From positions 1 to 64,000 of the forward strand of contig NZ_FMHI01000019.1 of the NCBI RefSeq assembly GCF_900090145.1: a stretch of DNA of 64,000 bases. Reading direction: 5' to 3'. The notes beneath the pieces were generated by a model. It was not told the DNA's origin. It did not search any database and saw only the letters and a program-made list of their open reading frames with translations. The number at the start of each line of letters is the position of its first letter. Position 1 is the stretch's first letter. Both the position numbers and the translations under genes were made by a program. Shown one piece after another: positions 22,411 to 30,875 of this stretch. The DNA comes from Streptomyces sp. WMMB 322 (GTDB lineage Bacteria; Actinomycetota; Actinomycetes; Streptomycetales; Streptomycetaceae).

Positions 22411-23929
22411 CACGGGCGGCACAGGGACTCCGGCGCCGCTCTCGCACGCGGAGGCCCTGGAGAGCCACACTGCGGTGGTCTTCCTGGCCGGGGACCGCGC
22501 GTACAAGGTCAAGAAGCCGGTCGATCTGACGTTCCTGGACTACACCTCGGTGACGGCCCGCCGGGCCGTGTGCGAACGGGAAGTCGAGCTCAACCGCCGC
22601 TTCGCGCCCGACGTCTACCTGGGGGTCGGTGAATTCCGCGGTCCGGATGCGGACGTGGCCGAACCCGTCGTGGTGATGCGGCGCATGCCGGAGGAACGAC
22701 GCCTTTCACGCCTCGCACGGGAGGGCGCGCCCGTCCGCGACGCCGTGCGGGACGTGGCCCGGCTGCTCGCAGCCCACCACGCGCGGGCACCCCGCGGCCC
22801 CGAGGTGAGCGAGGAGGGCACGCGCGACGCGCTCTCGTCGCGCTGGGAGGCGAGCTTCGCCCAGGTCCACGAGCTGTCCGGGCAGGGCCCCGTGCCCGAC
22901 GGACTCCCGGAGGCCGAAGAGCTGGTGCGCCGCTACCTGGCGGGCCGCGAGCCCCTGTTCACCAAGCGGATCGAGCAGGGTCGGGTGGTCGACGGTCACG
23001 GGGACCTGCTCGCCGATGACGTCTTCTGCCTCGACGACGGCCCCCGGGTGCTGGACTGCCTGGAGTTCGACGACCGTCTCCGGTACGTCGACGGCCTCGA
23101 CGACGCCGCCTTCCTGGCCATGGACCTGGAGCAACTCGGGGCGCCGGAGGAGGCCGAGTTCCTCCTCGCCGAGTACAGCGAGTTCTCGGGTGATCAGGCA
23201 CCGGCCTCCCTGCGGCACCACTACGTCGCCTACCGCGCGTTCGTCCGCGCCAAGGTCTCCGTCATCCAGGCCCGTCAGGGCAGGCCGGGCGCGCAGGCCG
23301 CGGCACAGCGGCTGATGACGACCGCCCTGCGTCACCTGCGTGCCTCCGCCGTGGGCGTGACGCTCGTCGGAGGGCTCCCCGGCAGCGGCAAGTCCACGCT
23401 GTCCGGCGCGCTCGCCGACCGCCTGGGCGTCACGCTGCTCAGCAGCGACCGCGTCCGCAAGGAACTCGCCGGCCTTGCCCCGGAGCAGTCGGCCGCCGCC
23501 CCCTACGGCGAGGGGCTCTACGCTCCGGAGTGGACCCACAAGACGTACGCGGCTCTCCTCGACCGTGCGTCGGCGCTGCTCTCCCAGGGGGAGTCCGTGG
23601 TCCTGGACGCCACCTGGTCCGACGCGGATCAGCGCGAAGCCGCAGTGCGCATGGCAGAACGCACCCACGCGGACCTGGTGGCGCTCCACTGCCACGTCCC
23701 GCGCGGGACGGCGGCCGAGCGCCTGGCCGGCCGCACGGCCGGAGTCTCCGACGCGGGCCCGGACGTGGCCGACGCCATGGAGGCCAGGGAACCGCCGTGG
23801 CCGGAAGCCGTCGGTGTCGACACCGGCGGGGCACTGGAGGCGGCCGTCGCCCAGGCGCTGACAGCCGTCCGTCCGCACGCCCCCGGCCAGGCCCCGGTCT
23901 TCCGCCGTCCCTACATGGAGCCGGACTAG
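22403..23929 (+). CDS. bifunctional APH-like / P-loop kinase (Rv2004c-like)
   Basis: A 508-residue two-domain protein. The N-terminal part is aminoglycoside-phosphotransferase-like (RAYKVKKPVDLTFLDYT, VVDGHGDLLADDVF with HGD near 198, VLDCLEFDDRLRYVD). The C-terminal part is a P-loop kinase with Walker A GLPGSGKST at about 324-332 and LLSSDRVRKELAGL downstream. This layout is that of Rv2004c, a DosR-regulon protein of unknown substrate. The start is set at ATG 22403, coupled to the small frame upstream. Its TAG stop is the first base of a MITE-like element, so the last codons may have been fixed by that insertion. Confidence 0.85.
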   Translation: MADTGGTGTPAPLSHAEALESHTAVVFLAGDRAYKVKKPVDLTFLDYTSVTARRAVCEREVELNRRFAPDVYLGVGEFRGPDADVAEPVVVMRRMPEERRLSRLAREGAPVRDAVRDVARLLAAHHARAPRGPEVSEEGTRDALSSRWEASFAQVHELSGQGPVPDGLPEAEELVRRYLAGREPLFTKRIEQGRVVDGHGDLLADDVFCLDDGPRVLDCLEFDDRLRYVDGLDDAAFLAMDLEQLGAPEEAEFLLAEYSEFSGDQAPASLRHHYVAYRAFVRAKVSVIQARQGRPGAQAAAQRLMTTALRHLRASAVGVTLVGGLPGSGKSTLSGALADRLGVTLLSSDRVRKELAGLAPEQSAAAPYGEGLYAPEWTHKTYAALLDRASALLSQGESVVLDATWSDADQREAAVRMAERTHADLVALHCHVPRGTAAERLAGRTAGVSDAGPDVADAMEAREPPWPEAVGVDTGGALEAAVAQALTAVRPHAPGQAPVFRRPYMEPD

Positions 23930-24161
23930 GCCCTGTCTGACAAATCCCGTCTGGGTTGCGGTGTCTGGCACGCACTCCCCCAGCCTTCGGCCGGGGGCGC
24001 CCCCACGCTGCGTTGTCGATCGTCGGCGCAGCCCGCTGCGCTCTCTCCCCCTGGGCCTGGCGGCCCGGGAGGTACCCCCACCCTCCGCCTTGCGACCGCA
24101 CGCACCAGACACCGCAACCCACGTCCTGACGGACGTACGACGCTATTTGTCAGACAGGGCC
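23929..24161. mobile_element. 233-bp MITE-like element with nested inverted repeats
   Basis: Perfect 17-bp terminal inverted repeats (GGCCCTGTCTGACAAAT at 23929-23945, its complement at 24145-24161) enclose a second perfect 17-bp pair (TGGGTTGCGGTGTCTGG at 23952-23968, complement at 24105-24121). The element has no coding capacity, so it would need a transposase in trans. The left end abuts the kinase stop codon. Flanks CTAG and CCAG are similar but not an exact target duplication. The strong dyad could also act as a terminator. Confidence 0.75.
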
Positions 24162-24406
24162 CAGGGGCCTGTCGTCCGGATCTTCGTGGATCGGCCCCGC
24201 GGCGTCGGATGCATGGTGCCTCCCCCGCGAAAGCGAGGGGACGCACCGCAAGGCGGAGGTCGTCCTCGTACTGGGCCTACTGGGCGTACTGAGCGTACTG
24301 CCGTAGCCGTCGGCTCCCGGGGCCCGGCCCGCACGGGCAGGCCCCGCAGCCGGTGACGTGGCCTGCGGGGGTTCGCGGTGAGCCGGGGCGCTGCCGCTCG
24401 GCCCCG

Positions 24407-24437
24407 CCGGCCCAGGCCGGAGTCCGGCCTGGGCCGG
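24407..24437. repeat. 31-bp near-perfect palindrome
   Basis: CCGGCCCAGGCCGGA, a single G, then TCCGGCCTGGGCCGG: 15 bp perfectly inverted about one base. It would make a very stable hairpin or cruciform. No T-run follows, and no gene ends nearby, so a terminator role is uncertain. Confidence 0.7.
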
Positions 24438-24582
24438 TCGGCCCTACCGGCGGACGGCGGACCGTGGTGCCATGAAGCTGAGCCGAGGGCATGAGGCGCG
24501 GAGAAGCGGAGAAGAAGGTCCGCGCACCGCGCAATCCGGGTCCGCGAGAAGTGGACAGCCCTCGGCTCAGAATCTGCCCGCC

Positions 24583-24628
24583 CTCGTCCGGCGGTCTCCC
24601 TCGTCCGGTGGTCTCTCCCGTCCAGTGG
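24583..24628. repeat. 17-bp tandem repeat, about 2.7 copies
   Basis: Units CTCGTCCGGCGGTCTCC (24583-24599) and CTCGTCCGGTGGTCTCT (24600-24616) are followed by a partial CCCGTCCAGTGG. They lie about 360 bp upstream of the FAD monooxygenase and could be direct-repeat operators. Confidence 0.55.
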
Positions 24629-24986
24629 CAGACGGAAATCCTCCTGGAAGCAAATCGGCGCGGACAACTCACGTACTGCGCACGCTCGCCGACGACTTTC
24701 CGCGCATGACGACCGCGCTCTGCGACCGGAGCATCGCGCTGTGCGACCGGGAAGCACGTCGGCGCACGCCGGCGGGCGTGACGGACCCGCCCCGCCCGGC
24801 GGACCTGCGGGCGCGGCACGGACGGCCTGCCGCCTCCCCCGGATGCGGAGGCCCGCCAACGGGTACCGTTCACCCGGGAGGCACGGTCCGCACGGCCATC
24901 GGCGGTGCCGGAGCGTCCCGTCCGCGACGAGACTCGTCGACGGGCCGCCCAGCCGGCGCACCGAACAGCGAATGAGGGCTTCGAAG

Positions 24987-26213
24987 ATGCGGATCCTGAT
25001 CATCGGTGGCGGCATCGCCGGAACCGCCGCGGCGCTGGCCCTCGACAAGGCCGGCTTCGAGGTCGCCGTCCACGAGGCGCATCCGGAAAGCGGTGCCGAC
25101 ATCGGTGCGTTCCTCACTCTCGCGAGCAACGGGATGCTCGCGCTGGCGCAGTTCGGCTCGGCGCGGGTGGTGGCCCGAGCTGGATTCGAACTGACGACGA
25201 TGCGCCTCACCGGCGACAACGGTTCCGTGGTCTCGACCGTCCCGCTCGGCGAGACCGGTGATCCCCTCACGCGCTTCCGCTGCCTGCGCCGCGCCGAACT
25301 GTGCACCGTGCTGCGGGAGGAGGCGGTCCGGCGGGGGATCTCCGTCCGGCACGGCGAGCGCTTCGTCACGGCCACCGAGGACGATGCGGGCGTCACCGCA
25401 GAGTTCGCCGACGGCAGCACCGCACGGGGCGACTTGCTGCTCGGCGCCGACGGAATCCACTCCGTCGTCAGGCCGTTCACCGACCCTGCGGCCGCCCGGC
25501 CGCGCTACGCCGGCCAGCGGGTCTTCTACGGGTACACCACCGAGGCCGCGCCGCCGAGCGAACCCGGGCGCATCGACATGCTGCGGGGCAGCGGGGCCGC
25601 CATGGGCTACGCGGTCTCCCCGGGCGGGGAGACCTTCTGGTTCGCACGCGTGTCGGCGCCGGAGCTGAGTGACGCCGAGATCGCGGACACGACTCCCGCA
25701 CAGTGGCGGGACGAGCTTCTGCCGCTGCTGCGGCCCGACGCGACCCCCGCCGCGGACATCGTCGAGGCGACCGGCACGAGGCTGATGGTGACCAACGCCA
25801 GTGACCTGTCGACGGTAACCCGGTGGCGCACCCCGAGGATGCTCCTCATCGGTGACGCCGCCCACGCGGCCTCACCGGCGACGGGTCAAGGGGCTTCGAT
25901 GGCGCTGGAGGACGCGGTGGTGCTCGCCAAGTCGCTCCGGGACGCCCCCGATACGGGCACGGCGCTGGAGAGCTACGAGAGGCTGCGCAGACCGCGCGTC
26001 GAAAGCAACATCCTCAACAGCGCCCGCCTGACGGCCCGTCGGCCCGCTCCGGGTCGGCTGCAGAAGCGGCTCAGCGACTACCGCGCCAAGTGGAGCCGCC
26101 GCAACGGCGATTCGGCGTCCGCCTCCGAGCCGGCTGCCGAGGAGGAGCTGGCACGTCAGCTGGACTGGGACACGCCGCTGCCCCTCGACTCGCCCGCTGT
26201 GCAGGGCAGTTGA
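24987..26213 (+). CDS. FAD-dependent aromatic-type monooxygenase
   Basis: A 408-residue class A flavoprotein hydroxylase (PHBH/UbiH fold). Motifs are RILIIGGGIAGTAAALALD (ADP binding, residue 2 on), LLGADGIHSVVR (DG motif, near 155) and MLLIGDAAHAASPATGQGAS (GD motif, near 285). ATG 24987 is chosen because GAGGG lies eight bases upstream; ATG 24972 is in frame. The C-terminal tail is acidic. The substrate is unknown; TetX-like antibiotic-inactivating enzymes share this architecture. It converges with a P450 gene, and the two may act in one modification pathway. Confidence 0.85.
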   Translation: MRILIIGGGIAGTAAALALDKAGFEVAVHEAHPESGADIGAFLTLASNGMLALAQFGSARVVARAGFELTTMRLTGDNGSVVSTVPLGETGDPLTRFRCLRRAELCTVLREEAVRRGISVRHGERFVTATEDDAGVTAEFADGSTARGDLLLGADGIHSVVRPFTDPAAARPRYAGQRVFYGYTTEAAPPSEPGRIDMLRGSGAAMGYAVSPGGETFWFARVSAPELSDAEIADTTPAQWRDELLPLLRPDATPAADIVEATGTRLMVTNASDLSTVTRWRTPRMLLIGDAAHAASPATGQGASMALEDAVVLAKSLRDAPDTGTALESYERLRRPRVESNILNSARLTARRPAPGRLQKRLSDYRAKWSRRNGDSASASEPAAEEELARQLDWDTPLPLDSPAVQGS

Positions 26214-26312
26214 CGTTCCGTTTCGCTCGTCCCCTCGTCCCCTCGTCCCATCCGTCTCTGCTGTCCCCGTCCCGGCCGCTCCCGCCGCCGGCGCCGCGAA
26301 CGGCGGTCCGGG
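26214..26312. repeat. pyrimidine-rich convergent spacer with TCGTCCCC repeats
   Basis: Three near-identical TCGTCCC(C) units at about 26228-26252 lie within a C/T-rich stretch between the monooxygenase and P450 stops. No hairpin terminator is evident. Confidence 0.4.
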
Positions 26313-27800
26313 TCAGCCGCGTGCGGCCGCCGCCGGGGTCTGCGCCGCCTTGCGGCGCGTGAGGTGCAGCCGGAGGTCCCGCGGCATGAGGGTGAGCCGC
26401 TCGTCGACACGCAGCCGGTAGTCCGGATCGGCCCGGAAGTCGTAGCGGCGGAGCAGCAGCCCCAGCACGAGCGTCGCCTCGTGCAGCGCGAACTGCCGCC
26501 CGATGCACGCGCGGGCGCCCGTCCCGAACGGTTTGAAGACGTGCGCGGGCCGTGCGCGCACTGCCTTCGGCTCGAAGCGGTCCGGATCGAATTCCTCGGC
26601 GTTCGCGCCCCAGGCGGCCGGATCGCGGTGGAGCAGCGTGATCAGCACCAGGGCCCAGGCCCCTCGGCGCAGCGGATGGACACCGCCGAGTGTCGTGTCC
26701 TGGAGTGCCTCGCGGGAGAAGGCGGGGGCGGTGGGCCACAGCCGCAGCGACTCGTCCAGCACACGCCGCAGGTAACGCAGCCTCGCGACCTGCTCGTACG
26801 CCGGTTCTTCGGCGCCGCCCCAGACCTCGTCCACCTCGGCCTGCGCCCGTGCCAGCACGTCCGGATTGCGGGAGAGGTAGTGGAGGGCGAACGAGAGCGC
26901 TCCGGAGGTGGTCTCGTGTCCGGCGATGAGGAAGGTGACGACCTGGCGGCGGATGTTCTCCGGCGACAGCCGCTCTCCTGTCTCGGGGTGCGCCGTCTCC
27001 AGCATGCGGTCCAGCAGGTCGCCGTGGGCACCGCTGCCGCCGGACCGGCGACGGGCTCCGACGACCTGGTCGACCGTGTGGTCGAGGTACTCGCGGTCGG
27101 CGGCGTTGCGCTTCGCTGCGCCGCGCTGCAGGAGCCGGCCGATGAGCGGCGGTGCGGTGTTGCGGCGCTGCGCGTACGAGAGCGCACCGACCATGGCCGT
27201 CACGAACGGGTGCGGACGGGAGCGTTCGAAGGAGTCGAAGTCGTGTCCGAACCCGGTGCGCGCGATGGTCTCCAGGGTCAGCTTGGTCATGTCACCCGGT
27301 ACGTCGACGGCGTCGCCCGCGTCGCTGCGTGCGTCCCAGTGAGAGGTGAGCTGCCGGGCGACGTCGAGCATCAGCGGGTGGTAGCCCTCCATGGCCGCAC
27401 GGCTGAAGCCCGGCGCGAGAATGTCGTGCGCGAGCTGCCAGTTGGGCTCGTGGTTGTACGCGGTGAAGAGGCCGTCCCCGGCGAGGGGGCGGAGGTTGGC
27501 GACACCGAGGCCGACGTGCTTGGCGAAGCGGGACTCGTCGGCGAGTTCGGCTGCGAGACCCGCGCCCCAGACGAAGACGATCTCCCGGTTGAACGCCTTG
27601 CGCCGGAAGACGGGGCCGAGTTCGAGTCCGATGCGCATCGAGTCCTGTACGGGGGAGCGCGCGCTGCTGCCGAGCACGTCACCCAGCACGGGTATGCGGC
27701 GCGGCGGATGCGGGATGCGGTGCAGTTCGGGCCAGTCGAGCCGGGCACTTCGGAACCCCTTGTTCCGGGCAGCGGGCTGCGACGCCTGCGCCTGGGTCAT
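26313..27800 (-). CDS. cytochrome P450 (CYP102-like heme domain)
   Basis: A 495-residue P450 with the fatty-acid-hydroxylase style of CYP102: I-helix AGHETTSGALSF, ExxR in LDESLRLWP, and heme loop FGTGARACIGRQFAL with Cys432 as the axial ligand. No reductase domain is fused, so it needs a separate redox partner; none is adjacent. ATG 27800 follows GAGG. It is divergent from a TetR regulator with an operator-like dyad between them, which suggests local repression. Fatty acid or related long-chain hydroxylation is the likely chemistry. Confidence 0.9.
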   Translation of the reverse strand: MTQAQASQPAARNKGFRSARLDWPELHRIPHPPRRIPVLGDVLGSSARSPVQDSMRIGLELGPVFRRKAFNREIVFVWGAGLAAELADESRFAKHVGLGVANLRPLAGDGLFTAYNHEPNWQLAHDILAPGFSRAAMEGYHPLMLDVARQLTSHWDARSDAGDAVDVPGDMTKLTLETIARTGFGHDFDSFERSRPHPFVTAMVGALSYAQRRNTAPPLIGRLLQRGAAKRNAADREYLDHTVDQVVGARRRSGGSGAHGDLLDRMLETAHPETGERLSPENIRRQVVTFLIAGHETTSGALSFALHYLSRNPDVLARAQAEVDEVWGGAEEPAYEQVARLRYLRRVLDESLRLWPTAPAFSREALQDTTLGGVHPLRRGAWALVLITLLHRDPAAWGANAEEFDPDRFEPKAVRARPAHVFKPFGTGARACIGRQFALHEATLVLGLLLRRYDFRADPDYRLRVDERLTLMPRDLRLHLTRRKAAQTPAAAARG

Positions 27801-27840
27801 CAACCTCAACTCCCCGTGCCGTACACCGCGATCGGGCTTG

Positions 27841-27856
27841 TTGTACATGAGTTCAA
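27841..27856. promoter_or_regulatory. candidate TetR operator
   Basis: TTGTACATGAGTTCAA is a near-palindrome (TTGTAC / GTTCAA, five of six positions inverted) in the 110-bp divergent P450-TetR spacer, which is otherwise without dyads. Confidence 0.4.
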
Positions 27857-27910
27857 TAGGGGCTCAGTCTGGGCGCGCCGTCCTGCGGGCGTCAAGTAAA
27901 GTGACGGGTC

Positions 27911-28522
27911 ATGGGCGAGAAGCACGGGGAGCGTACGCGCCGCCGGCTCAGCACCGAGGAGCGTCGCGAGGAGCTTCTGGCCGTGGGCGCACGGCTGTTC
28001 GCCGCCAGGCCCCACGAGGACGTGTCGATCGAGCTGGTCGCCGAGATCGCGGGCGTCTCCCGCGGCCTCCTCTACCACTATTTCCCGACCAAGAACGAGT
28101 TCTTCGCCGCCGTCGTCGGGCGGGAGAGCCGCCGGATGCTCCGGCTGACCGCCGCGGTACCGGGAGTGCCGGTACGGGAGCAGCTCACCAGCGGCCTGGA
28201 GTGCTTCCTCGAGTACGTGGAGGAACATGCGCAGGGCTTCCGGGCCTTCCACCGGGCCGAGGCCGCCGGCGACCCGGCCGTGCGCAGGGTCTACAGGGAA
28301 GGCCTTGCGGCTCAGGAGCGGCAGATCCTGGACGCGCTCGCAGCGGACCCGGAGTCCAGCACCGCCGGAGACCTGCCCACGCTCCGCATCGCCGTACGCG
28401 GCTGGCTGTCCTTCATGGTGACGGTGTGCCTGGAGTGGCTCGAAGAGGAGCCCAGGATGCCGCGCGACCAGGTGCGCGACCTGTGCGCACGGGCGCTGCT
28501 GGGCGCGATCACGCCCCCGTGA
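27911..28522 (+). CDS. TetR-family regulator
   Basis: A 203-residue TetR repressor. The HTH is at about 20-65 (RREELLAVGARLFAA, ELVAEIAGVSRGLLYHYFPT, KNEFFAAVV), followed by an all-helical ligand domain. It is divergent from the P450 gene, which is probably its target. The ligand is unknown, perhaps a fatty acid or the P450 substrate. Confidence 0.9.
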   Translation: MGEKHGERTRRRLSTEERREELLAVGARLFAARPHEDVSIELVAEIAGVSRGLLYHYFPTKNEFFAAVVGRESRRMLRLTAAVPGVPVREQLTSGLECFLEYVEEHAQGFRAFHRAEAAGDPAVRRVYREGLAAQERQILDALAADPESSTAGDLPTLRIAVRGWLSFMVTVCLEWLEEEPRMPRDQVRDLCARALLGAITPP

Positions 28523-28628
28523 GGCGGCTGCGCCCGTGCGGTCACCGCGACCTGCCGGCGGCAGCGGACACCAAGAGGAACGCGGGCCGTGCGAGCGGCC
28601 CGCCGGACACCGGAGGGGGAACCGCCCC

Positions 28629-29411
28629 GTGAGCGAACCGAAGGCGCTCGTACGCCCGCCCGCCGCGAGCCTCGCCGAGGGGCTGGTCACCCACGTGGAG
28701 CGGGTGCCCGTGGACCGTGAACGCGCCGTCGTCCAATGGGAGGGCTATGTACGGGCGTTGCGGGACAACGGCTGGCGCACCGTCGAAGTGCCGGCCGAAG
28801 AGGCCTGTCCCGACAGCGTGTTCGTGGAGGACGCCGTGGTCGTTCTGCGCGGGACCGCGCTGATCTGCCGCTCCGGAGCGCCGTCGAGACGCGCCGAGAC
28901 CGCAGCGGTCGAGGCGTCGGTGCGTGGCCTGGGCTACGCGGTCCGCCGTGTCGGGGCCCCGGGGACGGTGGACGGCGGCGACGTGCTCAAGAGCGGAGAG
29001 ACCGTGTACGTCGGGACCGGCGGGCGCACCAACGAGGAAGGCGTGCGCCAACTGCGGTCCGCCTTCGAGCCGTTGGGCGTACGCGTGGTGCCCGTTCCCG
29101 TCGCGGGGGTGCTGCACCTGAAGTCCGCCGTCACCGCGCTGCCCGACGGCACCGTCATCGGCCACCCGCCGCTCGTCGACGACCCGTCCCGGTTTCCCGC
29201 CTTCCGGCCCGTGCCGGAGGAATCCGGCGCCCACGTCGTACTCCTCGGCGGGAACCGGCTGCTCATGGCCGCGAGTGCGCCCCGGACGGCGGAAATGCTG
29301 TCCGGGGCGGGTTACGAGCCCGTCCTTGTGGACATCGGGGAGTTCGAGAAGCTGGAGGGCTGCGTGACCTGCCTCTCCGTTCGGCTGCGTGACCTGCCCG
29401 CAGCCGCGTAG
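28629..29411 (+). CDS. ddaH: N(G),N(G)-dimethylarginine dimethylaminohydrolase
   Basis: A 260-residue dimethylargininase of the guanidine-modifying superfamily. It hydrolyses methylated arginines to citrulline and methylamines. The pattern CPDSVFVEDAVVVL (substrate Asp/Glu), GTVDGGDVLKSG, GVLHLKSAVTAL (catalytic His) and LEGCVTCLSVRL (catalytic Cys, probably Cys248) is complete. GTG 28629 follows GGAGGGGGA. It lies after the TetR gene and 172 bp before the Rieske oxygenase, and may be unrelated to either. Confidence 0.85.
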   Translation: MSEPKALVRPPAASLAEGLVTHVERVPVDRERAVVQWEGYVRALRDNGWRTVEVPAEEACPDSVFVEDAVVVLRGTALICRSGAPSRRAETAAVEASVRGLGYAVRRVGAPGTVDGGDVLKSGETVYVGTGGRTNEEGVRQLRSAFEPLGVRVVPVPVAGVLHLKSAVTALPDGTVIGHPPLVDDPSRFPAFRPVPEESGAHVVLLGGNRLLMAASAPRTAEMLSGAGYEPVLVDIGEFEKLEGCVTCLSVRLRDLPAAA

Positions 29412-29583
29412 GCGGCCAGGAGCCAGGCGGCCGGGAGCGCGGCGCCGGGAGCGCGCTGCGGAGCGGACCGGCGGCAGCGCCGTCTTCCGCTGACCGGAAA
29501 CGCCTCTGTTCCGGGCCCGGCGGCCGGGCGCACGGTGGTGCCTCCCATACCTCCCCTGCGGCCCGTTACGGGCAGGAGGCGTC

Positions 29584-30648
29584 ATGACATCCTTTGTCCT
29601 GAATCAGTGGTATGTGGCCGCCTACGGCACGGAGATCGGCCGCGCGCTCTTCTCCCGTACGGTCTGCGGTGAGCCGCTGCTGCTCTGGCGTACCCGGGCC
29701 GGCGCGGTGACGGCCATGGCGGACCGGTGCGTGCACCGCCGGTATCCGCTGTCCCAGGAGCCCAGCCGGCTGGACGGCGACCGCGTGCTGTGCGGGTACC
29801 ACGGCTTCACGTACGGCACGGACGGTGTGTGCGTCTCGGTGCCGGGGCAGCAGCGGATTCCGCGTACGGCACGGTTGGCGACGTACCCGGTCGCCGAGCG
29901 GGACTCCTTCGTCTGGGTCTGGATCGGCGACCCCGCAGAGGCAGACGAGGGACGAATTCCGCGCGCACCATGGCTCGACCTTCCGGGCTGGAGCGTCGTG
30001 CGCGGGATGGAGCCGCTCGCGGCGCGCTACGGCCTGCTGGTGGACAACCTGCTGGACCTCTCCCACGAGACGTATCTGCACGGCGGCTACATCGGCACCC
30101 CCGAGGTCGCGGAGACCCCCATCACCACGGAGGTCGACGAGGCCGCCGGCATCGTGCGGGTCAGCCGTCACATGGAGGACGCCGCCTGCCCTCCCTTCTA
30201 CGCCGAGTCCACCGGCATCGAAGGCCGCATCACGCGGTGGCAGGACATCGAATACCTCGCCCCCTGCCTGTACTTGCTGCACAGCCGCATCGCTCCGGTG
30301 GGCACGCCGCCGCCCGGTGCCGACGGCAGCGACCCCGGGGCCTTCCACGTGGAGGTCGTCTACGCCATCACCCCGGAGACCGAAGGCAGCACCCACGACT
30401 TCTGGGCCGTCGCACGGGACTTCGCGACCGGCGACGAGAAGGTCTCCGACTTCCTGGGGGAGAACAACCGCACGGTGGTCCTCCAGGACGTCGTCGCCCT
30501 CGACGCCCTGGAGAAGGCGCTGGCTTCGGAGCCTCCGGGCCGCCAGGAGCTGAGCATCAACATCGACACGGGGGGTCTCGCCGCCCGGCGCATCCTCGCC
30601 CGGCTGCGCGAGGAAGGCGAGCGCCGCCGCGAGCCGGCCGCGCGGTGA
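29584..30648 (+). CDS. Rieske non-heme iron oxygenase (VanA-like)
   Basis: A 354-residue Rieske oxygenase alpha subunit. The [2Fe-2S] ligands are C49, H51, C70 and H73. The catalytic iron triad region is DNLLDLSHETYLHGG, with D154/D158, H161 and H166 as candidates. Vanillate demethylase VanA and other aromatic O-demethylases or hydroxylases have this form. It is followed without a gap by a small gene and a VanB-type reductase, giving a two-component monooxygenase. The IclR gene nearby is a typical regulator for aromatic acid catabolism. The real substrate is unknown. Confidence 0.88.
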   Translation: MTSFVLNQWYVAAYGTEIGRALFSRTVCGEPLLLWRTRAGAVTAMADRCVHRRYPLSQEPSRLDGDRVLCGYHGFTYGTDGVCVSVPGQQRIPRTARLATYPVAERDSFVWVWIGDPAEADEGRIPRAPWLDLPGWSVVRGMEPLAARYGLLVDNLLDLSHETYLHGGYIGTPEVAETPITTEVDEAAGIVRVSRHMEDAACPPFYAESTGIEGRITRWQDIEYLAPCLYLLHSRIAPVGTPPPGADGSDPGAFHVEVVYAITPETEGSTHDFWAVARDFATGDEKVSDFLGENNRTVVLQDVVALDALEKALASEPPGRQELSINIDTGGLAARRILARLREEGERRREPAAR

Positions 30649-30875
30649 CCGGGATGGACACGCACCCGGCGGCCTCCCCACCGGCGCCCGGAGTACGGCG
30701 CATCCGCTGGATCCCGGGAACCGATCTGCTCCTCGCACGCTGCTTCTGCGGCCGCGAGCGGGAGTTCGACGATCCGGTGCACCTGTGGGACTGGCTGCTC
30801 GCACATCCGGAAGAGGGCGGATCCTCCGCGCACGACGGTCCCGTGCCGCGACGAGACGAAGGAGAGCACGCGTGA
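30645..30875 (+). CDS. small protein between oxygenase and reductase
   Basis: A 73-76-residue protein that I do not recognise. It overlaps the oxygenase stop (GTGA at 30645; ATG 30654 is the alternative start) and the reductase start (GTGA at 30872), so all three are translationally coupled. It has a Pro/Ala N terminus, then RIRWIPGTDLLLARCFCGR and DPVHLWDWLLAHPE. The C-x-C pair and the tryptophan-rich patch are its only marks. It could be a small accessory subunit or metal/thiol protein of the oxygenase. Confidence 0.6.
   Translation: MTGMDTHPAASPPAPGVRRIRWIPGTDLLLARCFCGREREFDDPVHLWDWLLAHPEEGGSSAHDGPVPRRDEGEHA

Larger units (their letters stand above)
24162..24986. other. 825-bp gene-free region
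   Basis: No supported gene. It contains a GAAA-capped hairpin at about 24226-24242 (CCCCCGC-GAAA-GCGAGGGG), TACTGGGC-like short repeats at 24270-24300, a 31-bp interrupted palindrome at 24407-24437 and a tandem repeat at 24583-24628, the last two listed separately. The first 130 bp may be a fragment of a second repeat family adjoining the MITE. Confidence 0.5.
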
